Source: HGM04593 sp045634305 (GTDB taxonomy: Bacteria > Bacteroidota > Bacteroidia > Bacteroidales > Bacteroidaceae). From it: a stretch of DNA of 56,059 nucleotides. The notes under the pieces are model-generated. The model ran no database searches, was not told the DNA's origin, and saw nothing but the letters and a program-made list of their open reading frames with translations. How positions within the stretch are numbered: position 1 is the stretch's first letter; every line of letters begins with the position of its first letter. This document shows, piece by piece, positions 35,323 to 45,000 of the stretch. The position numbers and the translations under genes were made by a program. The stretch covers positions 1-56,059 of the forward strand of contig JAZQZZ010000023.1 of NCBI GenBank assembly GCA_045634305.1. The letters are read 5' to 3'.

Positions 35323-35979
35323 ATGAAGAAGACTCTATTGATAATAATGCTTTTCTTTGGCTGCACAGCCGCGTTCGGCCAATTGGAAATCAACGACACA
35401 GTCATTGGCTACATTGTAAAGCACGAACGTGAATATTTCAACGAGATAACAAAACTTTACAATGACAACGACCCCATGTTGCATGTCGATGACATCGCAC
35501 TTGTTTACTACGGCCAAGCATTCCTGCCACAGTACAACCCCGGAAAAGACAAGAACGAACAGGCGCTCAAAAGGCTCTATGAAGAGAAGAAGAATGTAGA
35601 GATTTACAACACCGCAAAACAGATACTGACATATAACCCTGTGAGTCTCAATGCCCTGTTCAGCATCTACATCGCATCAAAGGAACTTGGCAAGAGTGAC
35701 GAGGAGTGCCTGTCCTATCTGAAGAAATACCAGAATATCATTGACATGATATGCCACTACGGCGATGGCCGCAGCAGCGATACACCGTTCCGCATCATCA
35801 CCCCCGACGACCAGGAATACATCATGTTCGGCAAACTTCAGATAGAAAACGTCATATCACAGACACTCGACACCGAGACTCTGTGCAACATAGTCACCGT
35901 GAAGCCATCGGAAAAATTCTCCGGCCAGCGCGTATATTTCGACTTGAGCCTTTTCCTCTCACAAGCCTCAAGAGAATGA
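35323..35979 (+). CDS. DUF4919 exported protein
   Basis: 218 residues with a signal peptide (MKKTLLIIMLFFGCTAAFG; cut near FGQ). The cysteine is not in a good lipobox, so it is probably periplasmic rather than lipidated. It is helical with tetratricopeptide-like spacing (DIALVYYGQAF, YNPVSLNALFSIYIASKELG) and a late GDGRSSDTPFRIITPDDQEY, which fits DUF4919. The function of the family is not known. It sits 3 nt after the GH13 gene and ends before a strong terminator. Confidence 0.82.
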   Translation: MKKTLLIIMLFFGCTAAFGQLEINDTVIGYIVKHEREYFNEITKLYNDNDPMLHVDDIALVYYGQAFLPQYNPGKDKNEQALKRLYEEKKNVEIYNTAKQILTYNPVSLNALFSIYIASKELGKSDEECLSYLKKYQNIIDMICHYGDGRSSDTPFRIITPDDQEYIMFGKLQIENVISQTLDTETLCNIVTVKPSEKFSGQRVYFDLSLFLSQASRE

Positions 35980-35990
35980 GATAAACCTTC

Positions 35991-36016
35991 AAAGCCTCCC
36001 CACGGAGGCTTTTTTA
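35991..36016 (+). terminator. rho-independent terminator
   Basis: Stem AAAGCCTCC/GGAGGCTTT with loop CCAC is followed by four T. It closes the fabD-GH13-DUF4919 run before lrgA. Confidence 0.88.
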
Positions 36017-36023
36017 CACACAC

Positions 36024-36398
36024 ATGGAGAAAAGCATGAAATACATCATACAATTTGAAATCATATTGGCAATATCCCTTGTCGGCGAACTGCTTAACCG
36101 CATTATACCATTGCCCATCCCGGCAAGCATATACGGCATGGTAATCCTTTTCACCGCGCTGTGCACCGGGCTCATCAAGCTTGAGGCCGTAAAGGAGACC
36201 GGGCACTTCCTTGTGCAGATAATGCCTATGCTATTCATCCCTGCCACTGTGGGGCTGCTTGAATCATGGGATATCATGCAAGGCTTCCTCACTGCAATAA
36301 TCGTGATTTCACTTTTGTCGACCGTGCTCGTTATTCTAGCATCGGGACACGCCACACAAATCATCATAAACCTGAAGAAAAAGGAGAAGAAGCAATGA
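36024..36398 (+). CDS. CidA/LrgA-family membrane protein
   Basis: 124 residues with four predicted membrane helices (IIQFEIILAISLVGELLNRII, PASIYGMVILFTALCTGLI). The PxPASxxGM motif is typical of LrgA/CidA holin-like proteins. These are tied to murein hydrolase export or, in newer views, to small-acid (pyruvate-type) transport. Its stop overlaps the LrgB start by 4 nt (ATGA), so the two are translationally coupled, as usual for this pair. Confidence 0.9.
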   Translation: MEKSMKYIIQFEIILAISLVGELLNRIIPLPIPASIYGMVILFTALCTGLIKLEAVKETGHFLVQIMPMLFIPATVGLLESWDIMQGFLTAIIVISLLSTVLVILASGHATQIIINLKKKEKKQ

Positions 36399-37087
36399 AA
36401 GAGATATTGGGCAGTTCACTTTTCTTTGGTGTAGGCATAAGCATAGGCACATACATCCTGGGAACCATAATAAAGAAAAAGGTCAACTTTTTCCTTTTCA
36501 ACCCACTGCTGTTGGCAATAACAATGACTATTGCCACATTGCTTGTCACCGGCATAGAGTACAGTGAGTACAACAACGGGGCAAAAAACCTGAGCTACCT
36601 GCTCACACCTGCCACTGTAGCACTCGCCATCCCACTCTATGAGCAAGTATCAATCCTAAAGAAAAACCTCCCGGCAATACTCATAGGCATTGCTTCAGGT
36701 GTCATCACAAGCGGCTTTTCCATCTTTGCAATGGCTCTTATCTTTGGGCTCGGACACACTGAATACGTCACCCTACTCCCCAAATCCATCACCACAGCCA
36801 TAGGAATAGGCCTTTCGCAGGAGCTCGACGGCTACGTTGCCATCACCGTTTCAGCCATTATGATTACAGGCCTCTTTGGCAACATTGCAGGTGGAGTACT
36901 GTGCCGCATAATGGGAATCAAAGACCCAATAGCCAAAGGCATAGCAATCGGCACTGCATCACACGTAATGGGAACAGCAAAAGCAATGGAGCTTGGTAAA
37001 GTCGAGGGCGCCATGAGCAGTCTGTCGGTTGCTGTGGCAGGTGCCATGACCGTTGGCGCAGCAATACTCTTTCAAGGGTTGATATAA
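36395..37087 (+). CDS. CidB/LrgB-family membrane protein
   Basis: 230 residues from MKEILGSSLFFGVGISIG, with seven or eight predicted membrane helices. Family motifs: NPLLLAI, LLTPATVALAIPLYEQ, LLPKSITTAIGIGLSQELDGY, and GTASHVMGTAKAMELG near the C-terminus. Together with LrgA it forms the LrgAB pair. The reading frame is open further upstream (to 36266), but that stretch lies over lrgA and is unlike the family. A terminator follows at 37111. Confidence 0.93.
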   Translation: MKEILGSSLFFGVGISIGTYILGTIIKKKVNFFLFNPLLLAITMTIATLLVTGIEYSEYNNGAKNLSYLLTPATVALAIPLYEQVSILKKNLPAILIGIASGVITSGFSIFAMALIFGLGHTEYVTLLPKSITTAIGIGLSQELDGYVAITVSAIMITGLFGNIAGGVLCRIMGIKDPIAKGIAIGTASHVMGTAKAMELGKVEGAMSSLSVAVAGAMTVGAAILFQGLI

Positions 37088-37110
37088 ATGCAGAACCCAC
37101 CCATAACTTA

Positions 37111-37141
37111 AAGTGCTCTCAAAAGGAGCACTTATTTTTTT
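37111..37141 (+). terminator. terminator of lrgAB
   Basis: Stem AAGTGCTC/GAGCACTT (37111-37118 and 37126-37133), followed by ATTTTTTT. Confidence 0.9.
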
Positions 37142-37200
37142 AATCCCGCAGAATTTGGCGTTGACCATTTTTAGTGGCTATCGCAGCCACTACATGACAC

Positions 37201-37239
37201 AAAAAGAAAACGGAGATAGCTTTTTAGGCTTTCTCCGTT
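37201..37239 (-). terminator. terminator of tRNA-Lys
   Basis: On the minus strand, stem AACGGAGA/TCTCCGTT (37232-37239 and 37209-37216) with an internal AAGCCTAAAAAGCTA-like loop is followed by TTCTTTTT. It lies just after the tRNA. Confidence 0.8.
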
Positions 37240-37243
37240 CCTG

Positions 37244-37316
37244 TACGCCGTCAGGGACTCGAACCCTGGACCCATTGATTAAGAGTCAATTGCTCTACCA
37301 ACTGAGCTAACAGCGC
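37244..37316 (-). tRNA. tRNA-Lys (CTT)
   Basis: 73 nt. Acceptor GCGCTGT/ACGGCGT (with G1:T72 and one internal wobble), D arm GCTCAGTTGGTAGAGC, anticodon stem ATTGA/TCAAT with loop CTCTTAA (anticodon CTT), T arm CAGGG-TTCGAGT-CCCTG, discriminator A. CCA is not encoded. It is flanked by its own -7 element and terminator. Confidence 0.95.
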
Positions 37317-37333
37317 ATTTCCTTAACGCGTTG

Positions 37334-37341
37334 CAAAGATA
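37334..37341 (-). promoter_or_regulatory. -7 element for tRNA-Lys
   Basis: TATCTTTG on the minus strand, 17 nt before the tRNA 5' end. No -33 TTTG at the standard distance. Confidence 0.5.
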
Positions 37342-37454
37342 CAACATTTATTTGAAACTGCGAATTTTCCGGCACTTTTTTTCACAATTTTCACAACTTT
37401 TTTCTTTAACAACACGAACCATCATTATAGTAGACGCATCCATCACAGTTGTTT

Positions 37455-37871
37455 TCACCAGAACCAGCCTTTTTTCTTCTGTTTGTTTTTTTCACCCGAA
37501 GACTGCTCACTAAAGACCTCTTTCCACTCTTTGTTTTCGCTTATCATCTTATAAATGACACCCCAATCAGGCAATCCTCCAAGGTTGCGGTCATCAATGA
37601 ACAAATCGGCATTTATCTTACCAAAACAGTTCTCACCCTCTATAACCTCTTCGGGGAAATTTTTGTTTACCGCGTAGAATTCCACACCTCGGTTTCTACA
37701 CCACTCCACAGCCTCTTCCAACAGCCTGCCACGGCGCACAGTCCATAATATCAGACGATGTTGTTGCGATGCAAGCATGCGCAACGTGGAAGTTGCAAAA
37801 GGCAATTCATTGCCAATATTTGGATACTTATGTTCGACTATAGTCCCGTCAAAATCAACTGCAATAATCAT
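37455..37871 (-). CDS. small HAD-like phosphatase (BT0820-type)
   Basis: 138 residues. HAD motif I is IIAVDFDGTIVEHKYP (nucleophile D6, D8), motif II is RLILWTVRRG, and the acidic motif IV is NADLFIDDRNLGGLPDWG. There is no cap domain. The family resembles Bacteroides BT0820-like proteins and the phosphatase part of polynucleotide kinases. The substrate is not known. The last 25 residues (SEQSSGEKNKQKKKGWFW) are a polar, Lys-rich tail, likely disordered. It is divergent from umuDC. Confidence 0.85.
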   Translation of the reverse strand: MIIAVDFDGTIVEHKYPNIGNELPFATSTLRMLASQQHRLILWTVRRGRLLEEAVEWCRNRGVEFYAVNKNFPEEVIEGENCFGKINADLFIDDRNLGGLPDWGVIYKMISENKEWKEVFSEQSSGEKNKQKKKGWFW

Positions 37872-38017
37872 ATTTCAACTTTTTTTGTTTTACGGTTGCT
37901 AATATAGCGATTTTTGGACAAAACCATTGAGTTTATTGAAAAAAAGTCCTTTTTATATAAGTAAGCAATCTTTCACACATAACATCGGGTTATATATTCC
38001 AAACGCATGGATTTTAT

Positions 38018-38025
38018 TATCTTTG
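38018..38025 (+). promoter_or_regulatory. -7 element for umuDC
   Basis: TATCTTTG lies 25 nt before the umuD ATG at 38050. Neither a -33 element nor a recognisable LexA-like palindrome was seen nearby. Confidence 0.5.
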
Positions 38026-38049
38026 CATACTGCAGCCAATATATCCAGC

Positions 38050-38481
38050 ATGGACAAACTGATACCACATAACATTGACAGCGAAAACTCATACGAGAGC
38101 AATCTCATGGGCGACGTGAAGGCCGGCTTCCCATCGCCGGCCGAGGACATACGCGAGAAACTCGACCTTATAAAATTGCTTGTAAAGCACAAGGCCTCCA
38201 CTTTCTTCTTCCGCGTCAGCGGTGTCTCCATGGTCGATGCCGCCATGGATGAGGGCGACATCATCATTGTCGACCGTGCCATCGACCCATACAACAACTG
38301 CAAGGCTGTATGCTACATCGACGGAGAGTACACAGTGAAGCGCGTGGAGATGGGCGAAAACATGGTTCGTCTCATGCCCGCGAACGAACAGAACACTACC
38401 TACAAACCTATAGAGGTTACAGCCGAGAATAATTTTATGATTTGGGGCGTCGTCACCTATGTAATCAAAAAGATGTTATAA
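38050..38481 (+). CDS. umuD: UmuD-like S24 peptidase / LexA-fold protein
   Basis: 143 residues. Self-cleaving partner of the translesion polymerase. The probable cleavage site is the Ala-Gly in DVKAGFPSP; the Ser nucleophile is in VSGVSMVDA and the Lys in EYTVKRVEM, the S24 dyad. There is no helix-turn-helix, so it is UmuD rather than LexA. The open frame runs back to 37927, but the promoter element at 38018 and the family length favour the ATG at 38050. The next gene, umuC, begins 1 nt after the stop. Confidence 0.92.
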   Translation: MDKLIPHNIDSENSYESNLMGDVKAGFPSPAEDIREKLDLIKLLVKHKASTFFFRVSGVSMVDAAMDEGDIIIVDRAIDPYNNCKAVCYIDGEYTVKRVEMGENMVRLMPANEQNTTYKPIEVTAENNFMIWGVVTYVIKKML

Positions 38482-38482
38482 T

Positions 38483-39748
38483 ATGTTTGCCCTTGCCGAC
38501 TGCAACAACTTCTTTGCCTCCTGCGAGCGGGTGTTCCGCCCCGACCTGCAAGGCAAGCCGGTCATTGTCCTTTCGAGCAATGACGGTTGCGCCGTTGCAC
38601 GCAGCAACGAGGCAAAGGCTTTGGGCATAAAGATGGGCGACCCGTTCTTCAAGATACGCCACATAGTGGCCAAGCACAATGTCGCCGTCTTTTCGGGCAA
38701 CATGGCACTCTATGGCGACATGTCGCAGCGTGTGCGCTGGGTATTGGAAGAGTTCGCTCCAAGCATCGAAGTCTATTCCATTGACGAAGCGTTCCTTGAC
38801 CTTAGAGGGATGCAGAATATCGACTTTGACCAATATGCAAAAAACATCTCGAAACATTGCTGGAAGATGACCTCTATCCCGGTATCCGTGGGCATTGCCC
38901 CTACCAAGACTCTTGCAAAGATTGCCTCAAAGCTTTGCAAGCAATACCCCAAGCTCAGAGGCGGCTGCTACATGCACCGCCCGCAGGACATAGAAAAGGT
39001 GCTACGCAAGTTCCCCATTGAAGACGTTTGGGGCATCGGACGCAGGTCAGCGCCACGACTCAAGGCAATGGGCGTACGCACAGCCTATGACTACACGCAA
39101 CTAAGCGAGGAAGCAGTGCGCAACATGTCCGGTATTACCGGTGTGAGAACCTGGAAAGAACTGCGGGGCACTCCATGCATAGAATTCGAAGATGGCTTCG
39201 AGGCCAAGCAATCGATATGCGTGTCGCGAAGCTTCTCGTCCGAGATATATGACATAAAGGAACTCGAAGAGCAGATTGCGAACTTCGCATCCTCACTTGC
39301 CGAAAAGCTACGCAAACAGAACACCGTTGCAGGCGAAATCTGCGTCTTTGCATACACAAACCGCTTCAAAGAGAGTACGCCTCAGGTCTATGACAACAGG
39401 CTCATACACCTTGACCCGCCAACAAACGACCAACGCACTATTGTCACCCATGCAGTAGCCGCCACAAGAGAACTGTTTCGCAAGGGGATAGGATACAAAA
39501 AAGCCGGCGTTGTTGCAACAAGAATCATACCGATACAAAACCGTATCCACTCACTGTTCGAAGACAGAGAAGCCATGGAGAGGGAGAAGAGACTCACATC
39601 GGTTGTAGATGCCGTGAACAGGACATTCGGCAAAAGCACAATAAAATTTGCCGTGCAGGGGAGCGGGAAGATTAAGACATCAAGCGAGAACCAATCGCCC
39701 CACTACACCACCCTGTGGAGCGACATACCCAAAGTAACGGTAAAATAA
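38483..39748 (+). CDS. umuC: UmuC-like Y-family DNA polymerase
   Basis: 421 residues, full length. DNA polymerase V catalytic subunit for translesion synthesis. Catalytic carboxylates are in MFALADCNNFFASCERVF and in YSIDEAFLDL; SSNDGCAVARSNEAKALGIKMG is the finger region. The HhH motif is near EDVWGIGRRSAPRLKAMGVRTA, with the little finger at 235-350. The far C-terminus (KIKTSSENQSPHYTTLWSDIPKV) is typical of UmuC rather than DinB. A stem-loop terminator follows at once. Confidence 0.95.
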   Translation: MFALADCNNFFASCERVFRPDLQGKPVIVLSSNDGCAVARSNEAKALGIKMGDPFFKIRHIVAKHNVAVFSGNMALYGDMSQRVRWVLEEFAPSIEVYSIDEAFLDLRGMQNIDFDQYAKNISKHCWKMTSIPVSVGIAPTKTLAKIASKLCKQYPKLRGGCYMHRPQDIEKVLRKFPIEDVWGIGRRSAPRLKAMGVRTAYDYTQLSEEAVRNMSGITGVRTWKELRGTPCIEFEDGFEAKQSICVSRSFSSEIYDIKELEEQIANFASSLAEKLRKQNTVAGEICVFAYTNRFKESTPQVYDNRLIHLDPPTNDQRTIVTHAVAATRELFRKGIGYKKAGVVATRIIPIQNRIHSLFEDREAMEREKRLTSVVDAVNRTFGKSTIKFAVQGSGKIKTSSENQSPHYTTLWSDIPKVTVK

Positions 39749-39785
39749 AATCCTTGCCACAATAAAGTGACAAGGATTTCTTGTT
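39748..39785. terminator. bidirectional terminator
   Basis: Stem AAATCCTTG/CAAGGATTT (39748-39756 and 39771-39779) with T-rich flanks on both sides. It lies between umuC and the convergent zinc-ribbon gene. Confidence 0.8.
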
Positions 39786-39800
39786 ATTCATAAGTTTGAA

Positions 39801-40619
39801 TTACTCAGCCTTTGCTGCACGGCGAATACCACGGCGCTTTGGTGCCGGAGCCTCTGCCGGCTTCTCCTGCTCAACACCTGCAAGCTCAGGGTCAATCATG
39901 ATACGGCCACAGTTCTCACAAACAATGATTTTCTTTCTCATGCGGATATCCATCTGACGCTGTGGTGGAATCTTGCTGAAGCAACCGCCGCAAGCATCAC
40001 GCTCAACGTAAACGATACCAAGACCATTGCGTGAGCTCTTTCTGATGCGCTTGAACGATGTCAAGAGACGTGGCTCGATGTTCAACTCAAGGTCACGGGC
40101 CTGCTCGCGGAGACGCTCCTCCTCGGCCTTTGTCTCAGCAACGATATCCTCAAGCTCAGCCTTCTTCATCTCAAGGTCCTTTCTGCGCTCCTCGAGCTGG
40201 TTGTTGGCTCTCTCAAGCTCATCGTTCTTCTGCTGCTCCTGCTTGCGTGCATCGTTGATTTTCTTCTCATCGTGCTCAATAACAAGCTTGTTATACTCAA
40301 TCTCCTTGTTCAAGAGGTCGAACTCACGGTTGTTGCGCACATTGTTCTGGTCCTCGGTATACTTCTCAATGCTGCGCTTAGCCTGCTCCATCTCCTCGCG
40401 GAAAGAAACAACATTCTCGCGGATAGTCTTGATGTCGTTGTTGATATTCTCGATACGTGTACCAAGACCAACAATCTCATCCTCAAGGTCCTTAACCTCA
40501 AGAGGCAACTCGCCACGCAAAATCTTGATAGTGTCAATCTGTGACAGAATTGTCTGCAACTCATAGAGAGTCTTCAACTTCTCTTCTACTGTGTAATCAG
40601 CAGGATCTTTCTTTGCCAT
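39801..40619 (-). CDS. coiled-coil protein with C4 zinc ribbon
   Basis: 272 residues. Residues 15-190 form a long continuous coiled coil (LYELQTILSQIDTIKILRGELP ... EEERLREQARDLELNIEP). The C-terminal zinc ribbon has CGGCFSKIPPQ (first Cys pair) and VCENCGRIM (second pair), the CT398/zf-RING_7 family. Bacterial members are conserved and small-RNA or flagellar roles have been suggested elsewhere; the function here is unknown. The tail after the ribbon (PAEAPAPKRRGIRRAAKAE) is basic and probably disordered. It follows the Nif3 gene on the same strand by 106 nt. Confidence 0.9.
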   Translation of the reverse strand: MAKKDPADYTVEEKLKTLYELQTILSQIDTIKILRGELPLEVKDLEDEIVGLGTRIENINNDIKTIRENVVSFREEMEQAKRSIEKYTEDQNNVRNNREFDLLNKEIEYNKLVIEHDEKKINDARKQEQQKNDELERANNQLEERRKDLEMKKAELEDIVAETKAEEERLREQARDLELNIEPRLLTSFKRIRKSSRNGLGIVYVERDACGGCFSKIPPQRQMDIRMRKKIIVCENCGRIMIDPELAGVEQEKPAEAPAPKRRGIRRAAKAE

Positions 40620-40661
40620 TTTCTTAAATATTTAAAGTGTTAATAATTTATCTTTCGTCTT

Positions 40662-40696
40662 GTCATTCTGATGGAGCGAAGCAACTGAAGAATCTC
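40662..40696. repeat. copy of a dispersed GTCATTCTGA...GAAGAATCTC element
   Basis: The non-coding spacer between the zinc-ribbon and Nif3 genes contains GTCATTCTGATGGAGCGAAG followed by CAACTGAAGAATCTC. From memory this resembles a short element scattered through many bacterial genomes (GTCATTCTGA, GCGAAGC, GAAGAATCTC). The ends can pair (ATTCT/AGAAT). No other copy was found in the window, so the repeat nature rests on recall only. Confidence 0.35.
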
Positions 40697-40725
40697 ATCC
40701 ATTCGCACCCAACATGAAACATTCT

Positions 40726-41823
40726 TTATAAATAATTCACAGGGTTGGTATTCACCGCTGTTGCCTGCACCTTCACACCGGGACAAGCCTTTTCAATGAT
40801 TTCCCTGAAGATATCCATTGTATACTGCTCGCTCTCGTAGTGACCTATTACAGCCATCACCATCTTGCCGGTATAATTGAACAAGTCGTGATAACGCGCC
40901 TCGCCTGTAATGTACACATCGGCACCCGCCGCCATTGCAGCACCCGCAAACGAACCGCCCGCACCGCCGCACAAAGCAACATGCTTCACCCCCTTGCCAA
41001 GCAACGGAGTGTGACGCACACTGCCCACACCAAATTTCTCCTTCACGCACTGCAGGAACTCCACCTCGTCGCACTCGGCAGGCAACTCACCAATGACACC
41101 GCTACCCACACTGCCCCAGCTGTTCTTCAACGGGTATATGTCAAATGCAGGTTCCTCGTACGGATGCGCCTTCAACAGCGCCGCAATAACCTTGTTCTTG
41201 AGGTATGCAGGCAGCACAGTCTCAATGCGCACCTCCTGCTCACGATGCAACTCGCCCACCTCGCCACAGAAAGGATTGCATCCCTCGTTAGCCTTGAAAG
41301 TACCGAAACCATCGACATTGTAGCTGCAAGAGTCGTAGTTACCGATATTGCCACAACCCGCCACAAAGAGCGCACTGCGCACAGCATCGGCCGCCGAAGT
41401 AGGAACATACACCGCAAGCTTCAACAGCGCATCCTCCTTTGGAACAAGAATACGCACATTCTGCAAGCCAAGTTTCTCGGCAATACGATAGTTTACCCCA
41501 CCCGGAGCATTGTCAATGTTTGTGTGAGCCGAATAGATTGCAATACCGTTAGCCAGAGCCTTGATGACACAACGCTCAATGTAGTTAGAACCGGTAATGC
41601 GTTTCAGCGGAGAGAAAATCAGCGGATGATGCGACACAATGAGATTGCACCCCGATGCGACAGCCTCGTCAACGACGGCCTCGGTCACATCAAGACACAA
41701 TAAAACCCCTGCAACTTCCGCTTCTGTCAATCCAATCTGCAAGCCGGCATTGTCAAATCCGTCCTGCAACGGCAGAGGCGCGAACATTTCAAGGGCATTC
41801 GCTATATCCTTTATCCTAACCAA
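40726..41823 (-). CDS. Nif3-like dinuclear metal-centre hexameric protein
   Basis: 365 residues with the TTG start at 41823. N-terminal motif IKDIANALEMFAPLPLQDGFDNAGLQIG and metal-binding blocks LIVSHHPLIF (His pair), YSAHTNIDNAPGGVN, and late ADVYITGEARYHD and VIGHYESE. A PII-like insert domain (about 125-250; NKVIAALLKAHPYEEPAFDIYPL) makes it the long form. It is sometimes annotated as a GTP cyclohydrolase 1 type 2 homologue; the enzyme activity is unresolved. The frame is open to 41895 without an ATG. A promoter at 41851-41881 lies inside that extension, so TTG at 41823 is the likeliest start and gives the family length. Confidence 0.92.
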   Translation of the reverse strand: MVRIKDIANALEMFAPLPLQDGFDNAGLQIGLTEAEVAGVLLCLDVTEAVVDEAVASGCNLIVSHHPLIFSPLKRITGSNYIERCVIKALANGIAIYSAHTNIDNAPGGVNYRIAEKLGLQNVRILVPKEDALLKLAVYVPTSAADAVRSALFVAGCGNIGNYDSCSYNVDGFGTFKANEGCNPFCGEVGELHREQEVRIETVLPAYLKNKVIAALLKAHPYEEPAFDIYPLKNSWGSVGSGVIGELPAECDEVEFLQCVKEKFGVGSVRHTPLLGKGVKHVALCGGAGGSFAGAAMAAGADVYITGEARYHDLFNYTGKMVMAVIGHYESEQYTMDIFREIIEKACPGVKVQATAVNTNPVNYL

Positions 41824-41850
41824 AATTTGATGTAAGAATATTTCCGTCTG

Positions 41851-41881
41851 CGAAGATACTACATTTTTTTCATTCCGCAAA
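41851..41881 (-). promoter_or_regulatory. promoter of the Nif3 gene
   Basis: On the minus strand: TTTG (41878-41881), 19 nt, TATCTTCG (41851-41858, one base off TAnnTTTG). It puts the transcript start near 41844, only about 20 nt before the TTG start. Confidence 0.65.
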
Positions 41882-42035
41882 ATTGTATGATGCAAAGGTT
41901 AAAGAAGGAATAGGAATAATATAGATTCAAAGCAAATTAGGAAACATTCGATGTTTACCTCAAATATTGTGATATCCATATGATTGAATTTTCTGCTTTT
42001 TACACCTTACAGTTGCAACAACACAGATGAGTTTC

Positions 42036-42068
42036 ACACAGAAACGCGCTGTCAGCGCGTTTCTGTGT
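42036..42068 (-). terminator. strong stem-loop directly after the ATPase-helicase gene
   Basis: 16-bp perfect stem ACACAGAAACGCGCTG with its complement, one unpaired base at the centre, ending at the stop codon of the large gene (42069). No T-run follows, so it may be a 3' protective stem. It is GC-richer than the gene it ends and marks the border of the AT-rich island. Confidence 0.65.
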
Positions 42069-45000
42069 TTATTCGTTCACTTTTATGTCTAGTGCATCGT
42101 TGCTCATTCTCACCTCATATGTAGAGTTTTCTTCACAGTAAACATTTACTGGCATATGGCAGGTAACATGGGTATTTGCAACGATATGGTTTCGGTTGCC
42201 GAACATTATCTCTTCGATATCTCCACAGTAGAACATTGCTCTATCCTTACTTTGTGTAAGCTTTCCTAATTGCTCTTTGATTATCATTCCTTTCGTGCGA
42301 CCTTGTGGCATTATGAAGAATATGTAATCCCTTGCTCTACTCATAGCAACATTTATAATGTTTTGCTTATTGATGTGTGAGCCTCTTGAACACTGTACGG
42401 GTGGGTTAAGTACAATCAGCATAATGTCGCACTCGTCTCCCTGGAAACTGTGGACAGTACCGCAGGTTATACTGCAAGTGTCAGTATTTATTGGTCTATT
42501 CTCTAGCAGTTGCTTTATTGCATCTGCTTCAGCCTTGTATGGGCTTACTATTCCGATAGAGTATTCTTTACCTTTATATTTTTCGGTTACTTGCTTTATG
42601 ATATATTCAGCGAATTTATAAGTAAATATCGCACTGTATAATTGGAACGCAGAGTCTGAAATGCTTGTCAATCCTTTGATTAAATCGAAGTCTATGATAT
42701 CAAATCCTATAAAGTTAATATCCTTGATATCCATTTTGTCCAGCTTCAAAGGCTTTTGCGGTGCTCTTTGTGGGTCTGCTTTCACAATGCCGTTATAGGT
42801 GAATTTACTTACCAAATCACCAATCGTCGGTATTGAACGATGTTGTGTCTTAAGCGTTATTACATTGTATCTAGTATAGCTGTTTACGGCTTCTGAAAAG
42901 TCATTCAGCCCGACCATATCATAGATATTGTACTCCGGCATATCGTTCTGTGTTACAGGTGGTATCTGTTTGGGGTCTCCTGATATGATAAACTTTGACA
43001 GGAGTCCTTTGTGCAGGATGTATGTGCAAGTTACGATATCTACCATAGAAGCTTCGTCAATGATGATGTAATCCCAGTTATAATCACAAAGGAATGTTTC
43101 ATCGGGTTGTATGTAGTCGTAGGCATATCGTGCAGCTGTTGTTACAACAACATTCTTGTTCTGTGCTGTGATATCAAAGGTGTCTCTATTGCTTACTACG
43201 GCTGCTTCTTCTATCAGGTAAAGACTTTCGGTTGCACCAAATCGTGTGAGGTAATCGTAACACACACTGTCGTTTACCATTTTTTCAGCTACAACATCAG
43301 CGGCCTTGTTTGTTGGTGTCAGTACAAGGATATTCATCTTGCCTTTTGCAAACTTCAGTATGTCTGAAACCATTTTTACAAGGCGTGTTGTTTTTCCTGT
43401 TCCCGGAGGACCATATATGAACTCAATATCTTTTGTGAGATTTTCGTTCATATCATAGTCATCTTCATATCCTAGTTGTATAAATCTTGTTTCTAGTGAG
43501 TCAATGATATTTGTTGAATTGTCTGCAATAATTCTAATTTTCTTTGCTGCATTGCATATACTTTTCATTTCAGCTGTAGCTTCTACGGAAATGTCTATGC
43601 TGACATCATCGACCTTTACGACCACTCCTTCAATCTTCTTGGGGCTTTCCGATAGTGTTGATATGGAAACTTTTTCTGCATCCAATATCCACGACGGAAC
43701 GGGTTGTGTCGGGTTGGATAGGTGCAAAATCTTATCATCACAGGTAAACTCCTTTTCAGAGAAGTCTATCTGCAAGTGCCTGCAGCTGATATTTGATTTA
43801 TCAGCGTGCATAAGCTCCATAAGCAATTTATACCATTTGAAGGTATATTGCGGAGTCTCTTTAAGCAGTTCATATATCTGCTTTTGCTCGGTTGCCTTTT
43901 TTGCAGCCTCTTGTGCTTCAGTATTCTTGGACTCTAATTTCTTTTCTACTTTCTTTGTGTCGTTCTTATCCTCTTCTGCACTCTTTAGGTTTGCAGTGCT
44001 TGCTGTCTCATCAAAGAACGGTTCGTTATTTTCGCTATTGTCTGTATGGCTAGTTATCTCAAATTCTGTATAGTCGTTTGAATTTGTGTGTTTGGGCTTG
44101 CCGATGTTGCTGTTTGCCTTTTTATTCCACTTCTCTTGTAGCATTGCTTCAATGTCAGTGGGTTCGTTGTCTTCAGCAGTATTATTGGCATTGTTTGAGT
44201 GCTTATCTTTATTATCATCACTCTCGGTTTTCACAACTTCAAAGGCTTCGTTCTTTTTCTTTTCTTCGGCTTCTTTTGCAAGAGCTAGGAGTTCTTCTAT
44301 AGGTACATTGGGAGCGATATTTTGCAACATTCGCCCAAAATCCAACGCTTTTTGCTGCTCTTCAGTTCCTCCTAGTTCTATGATGGAAATCTCTCTCTTC
44401 TTTATGCCTAGAAGATTTATTAAAGATTCGTTATAGTTGTATTCTACAGGTAAGTCCTCTAGAAAAACCTTTTCTACCGGTAGTCTGTGTCCATCTTTGT
44501 TATATATCCAAGCAAGATGTCTTAATTCGTAGACGAGTGAGGATTCTACATTAGCCAGGCTGTAGTCCGAACGGGCGTACTTCGGCCTATATAGTAGCTT
44601 AATGTATCTATATTTTTCAAGATTTATATTTGGCAGGACTTCGTTCCACAAGAAAATTGAAATGTTCTTGCTTATTTTCTTTTGCTCTATTAGGCTTGAA
44701 AAAAGTTCTATTTTGTAATCAGTTACTTCGTATCTCGTTATGCTTTGGCTCTTAAGTCTTGCTTCAATGTCTCGCTTTATATTTTTTTCGACTGAATATA
44801 ATTCAAAATGAGTACGGCTTTGTATAGACGGGTATTTACATACTCCTAGCAGCTCGATGAATTTCATAAATACATCGCGGCCGGTTTTGTTTATTACACG
44901 TTCGTAGAACTCTTCATCGAAGTAATTTACTCGTCTTCCGAAGTACTCTCTTAAAGTCGGTAAATTGAAATATATACTTGTCGGGGAAGATAAATTATCA

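Noticed and set aside
40840..41703. 287-codon plus-strand open frame
   Set aside because: Antisense to the Nif3 gene, which has full conserved motifs.
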